A stretch of 64,000 bases of DNA from Metridium senile (lineage: Eukaryota > Cnidaria > Anthozoa > Actiniaria > Metridiidae). This document shows, one piece after another, positions 63,905 to 64,000 of this stretch (positions are counted from its first letter, which is position 1; each line of letters starts with the position of its first letter). The notes beneath the pieces are model-generated. The model did not search any database. It had not been told where the DNA came from and was given only the letters and a program-made list of their open reading frames with translations. The stretch covers positions 11,373,250 through 11,437,249 of the forward strand of contig OX459107.1 in the NCBI GenBank assembly GCA_949775045.1. The letters run 5' to 3'. The translations under genes and the position numbers were made by a program.

Positions 63905-64000
63905 CAGTCAATTCATTTTTACACCTGCTAGTTCAATAATTTCTGTCAAAATCATGCTAAACTGAGTCAATTTCAGCTTGAATTTCACGACAAATATTAA

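Larger units (their letters stand above)
42164..64000 (+). repeat. Tandem tRNA array, ~1.1-kb unit: Thr(AGT)-Thr(TGT)-Ile(AAT)
   Basis: Each unit carries three tRNA genes on the + strand separated by 230-550 bp of conserved spacer. Distances between successive tRNA-Ile genes are 1114, 1052, 1115, 1115 and 1115 bp after removing the two insertions. Units 1 and 3 have a shorter Thr-Thr spacer. Two insertions interrupt the array: a 1,638-bp DNA transposon and the 13.6-kb Polinton. The array runs off the right edge. Spacer identity is high, pointing to recent amplification or ongoing homogenisation. Confidence 0.95.

Overview
The window is eukaryotic: AT-rich, intron-bearing and crowded with transposons, most likely from a marine invertebrate. 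A cnidarian fits best, because the BEL/Pao Gag, the Harbinger element and the accessory genes of the large 3' element look like lineages I know from cnidarian genomes. This is recollection, not a search. I see no clearly intact single-copy host protein gene.

Positions 1-42,000 are a graveyard of mobile elements. They include a DIRS/YR-like Gag fragment, two non-LTR reverse transcriptase fragments, a BEL/Pao gag split by one of them, and a decayed DDE transposase flanked by TTAA. A 711-bp TTAA foldback element follows. A 5.2-kb PIF/Harbinger element (10804-16023) still has its 20-bp inverted ends, a five-exon Myb-like gene and a convergent multi-exon transposase. Beyond it lie two decayed integrase-core (rve-like) transposases, a Mutator-like fragment, and a 5.97-kb element with 33-bp ends beginning CACGG (25297-31262) that carries an 86-bp minisatellite and a long hairpin. 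The rest is broken coding fragments, including a protein-kinase-like gene, and several MITEs.

Positions 42,160-64,000 are a tandem tRNA array. Its unit is about 1,115 bp and carries tRNA-Thr(AGT), tRNA-Thr(TGT) and tRNA-Ile(AAT), all on the + strand. I count 17 complete tRNA genes, one interrupted gene and one truncated gene. One spacer holds a 1,638-bp DNA transposon (44426-46063) with 22-bp ends and a TTCA duplication.

The sixth tRNA-Thr(AGT) gene is split by a nearly complete 13,593-bp Polinton/Maverick (adintovirus-like) element (48551-62143) with 275-bp inverted repeats and a 5-6 bp target duplication. It encodes a protein-primed family B DNA polymerase, a DDE (rve) integrase broken by one frameshift, a likely major capsid protein, an A32/FtsK-like packaging ATPase, a likely penton protein, and six further proteins, four of them with clear hydrophobic segments. 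At the right end is a SAP-like/zinc-repeat protein. The polymerase and the zinc-repeat protein start inside the two repeats and so share their first ~33 residues. Genes in the capsid block are tightly packed, mostly preceded by a TTTAAAG-type motif. Several have an inverted repeat whose right arm runs into the start codon. I saw no adenain-like protease.

All calls rest on reading motifs and repeats by eye. No alignment or database search was run.
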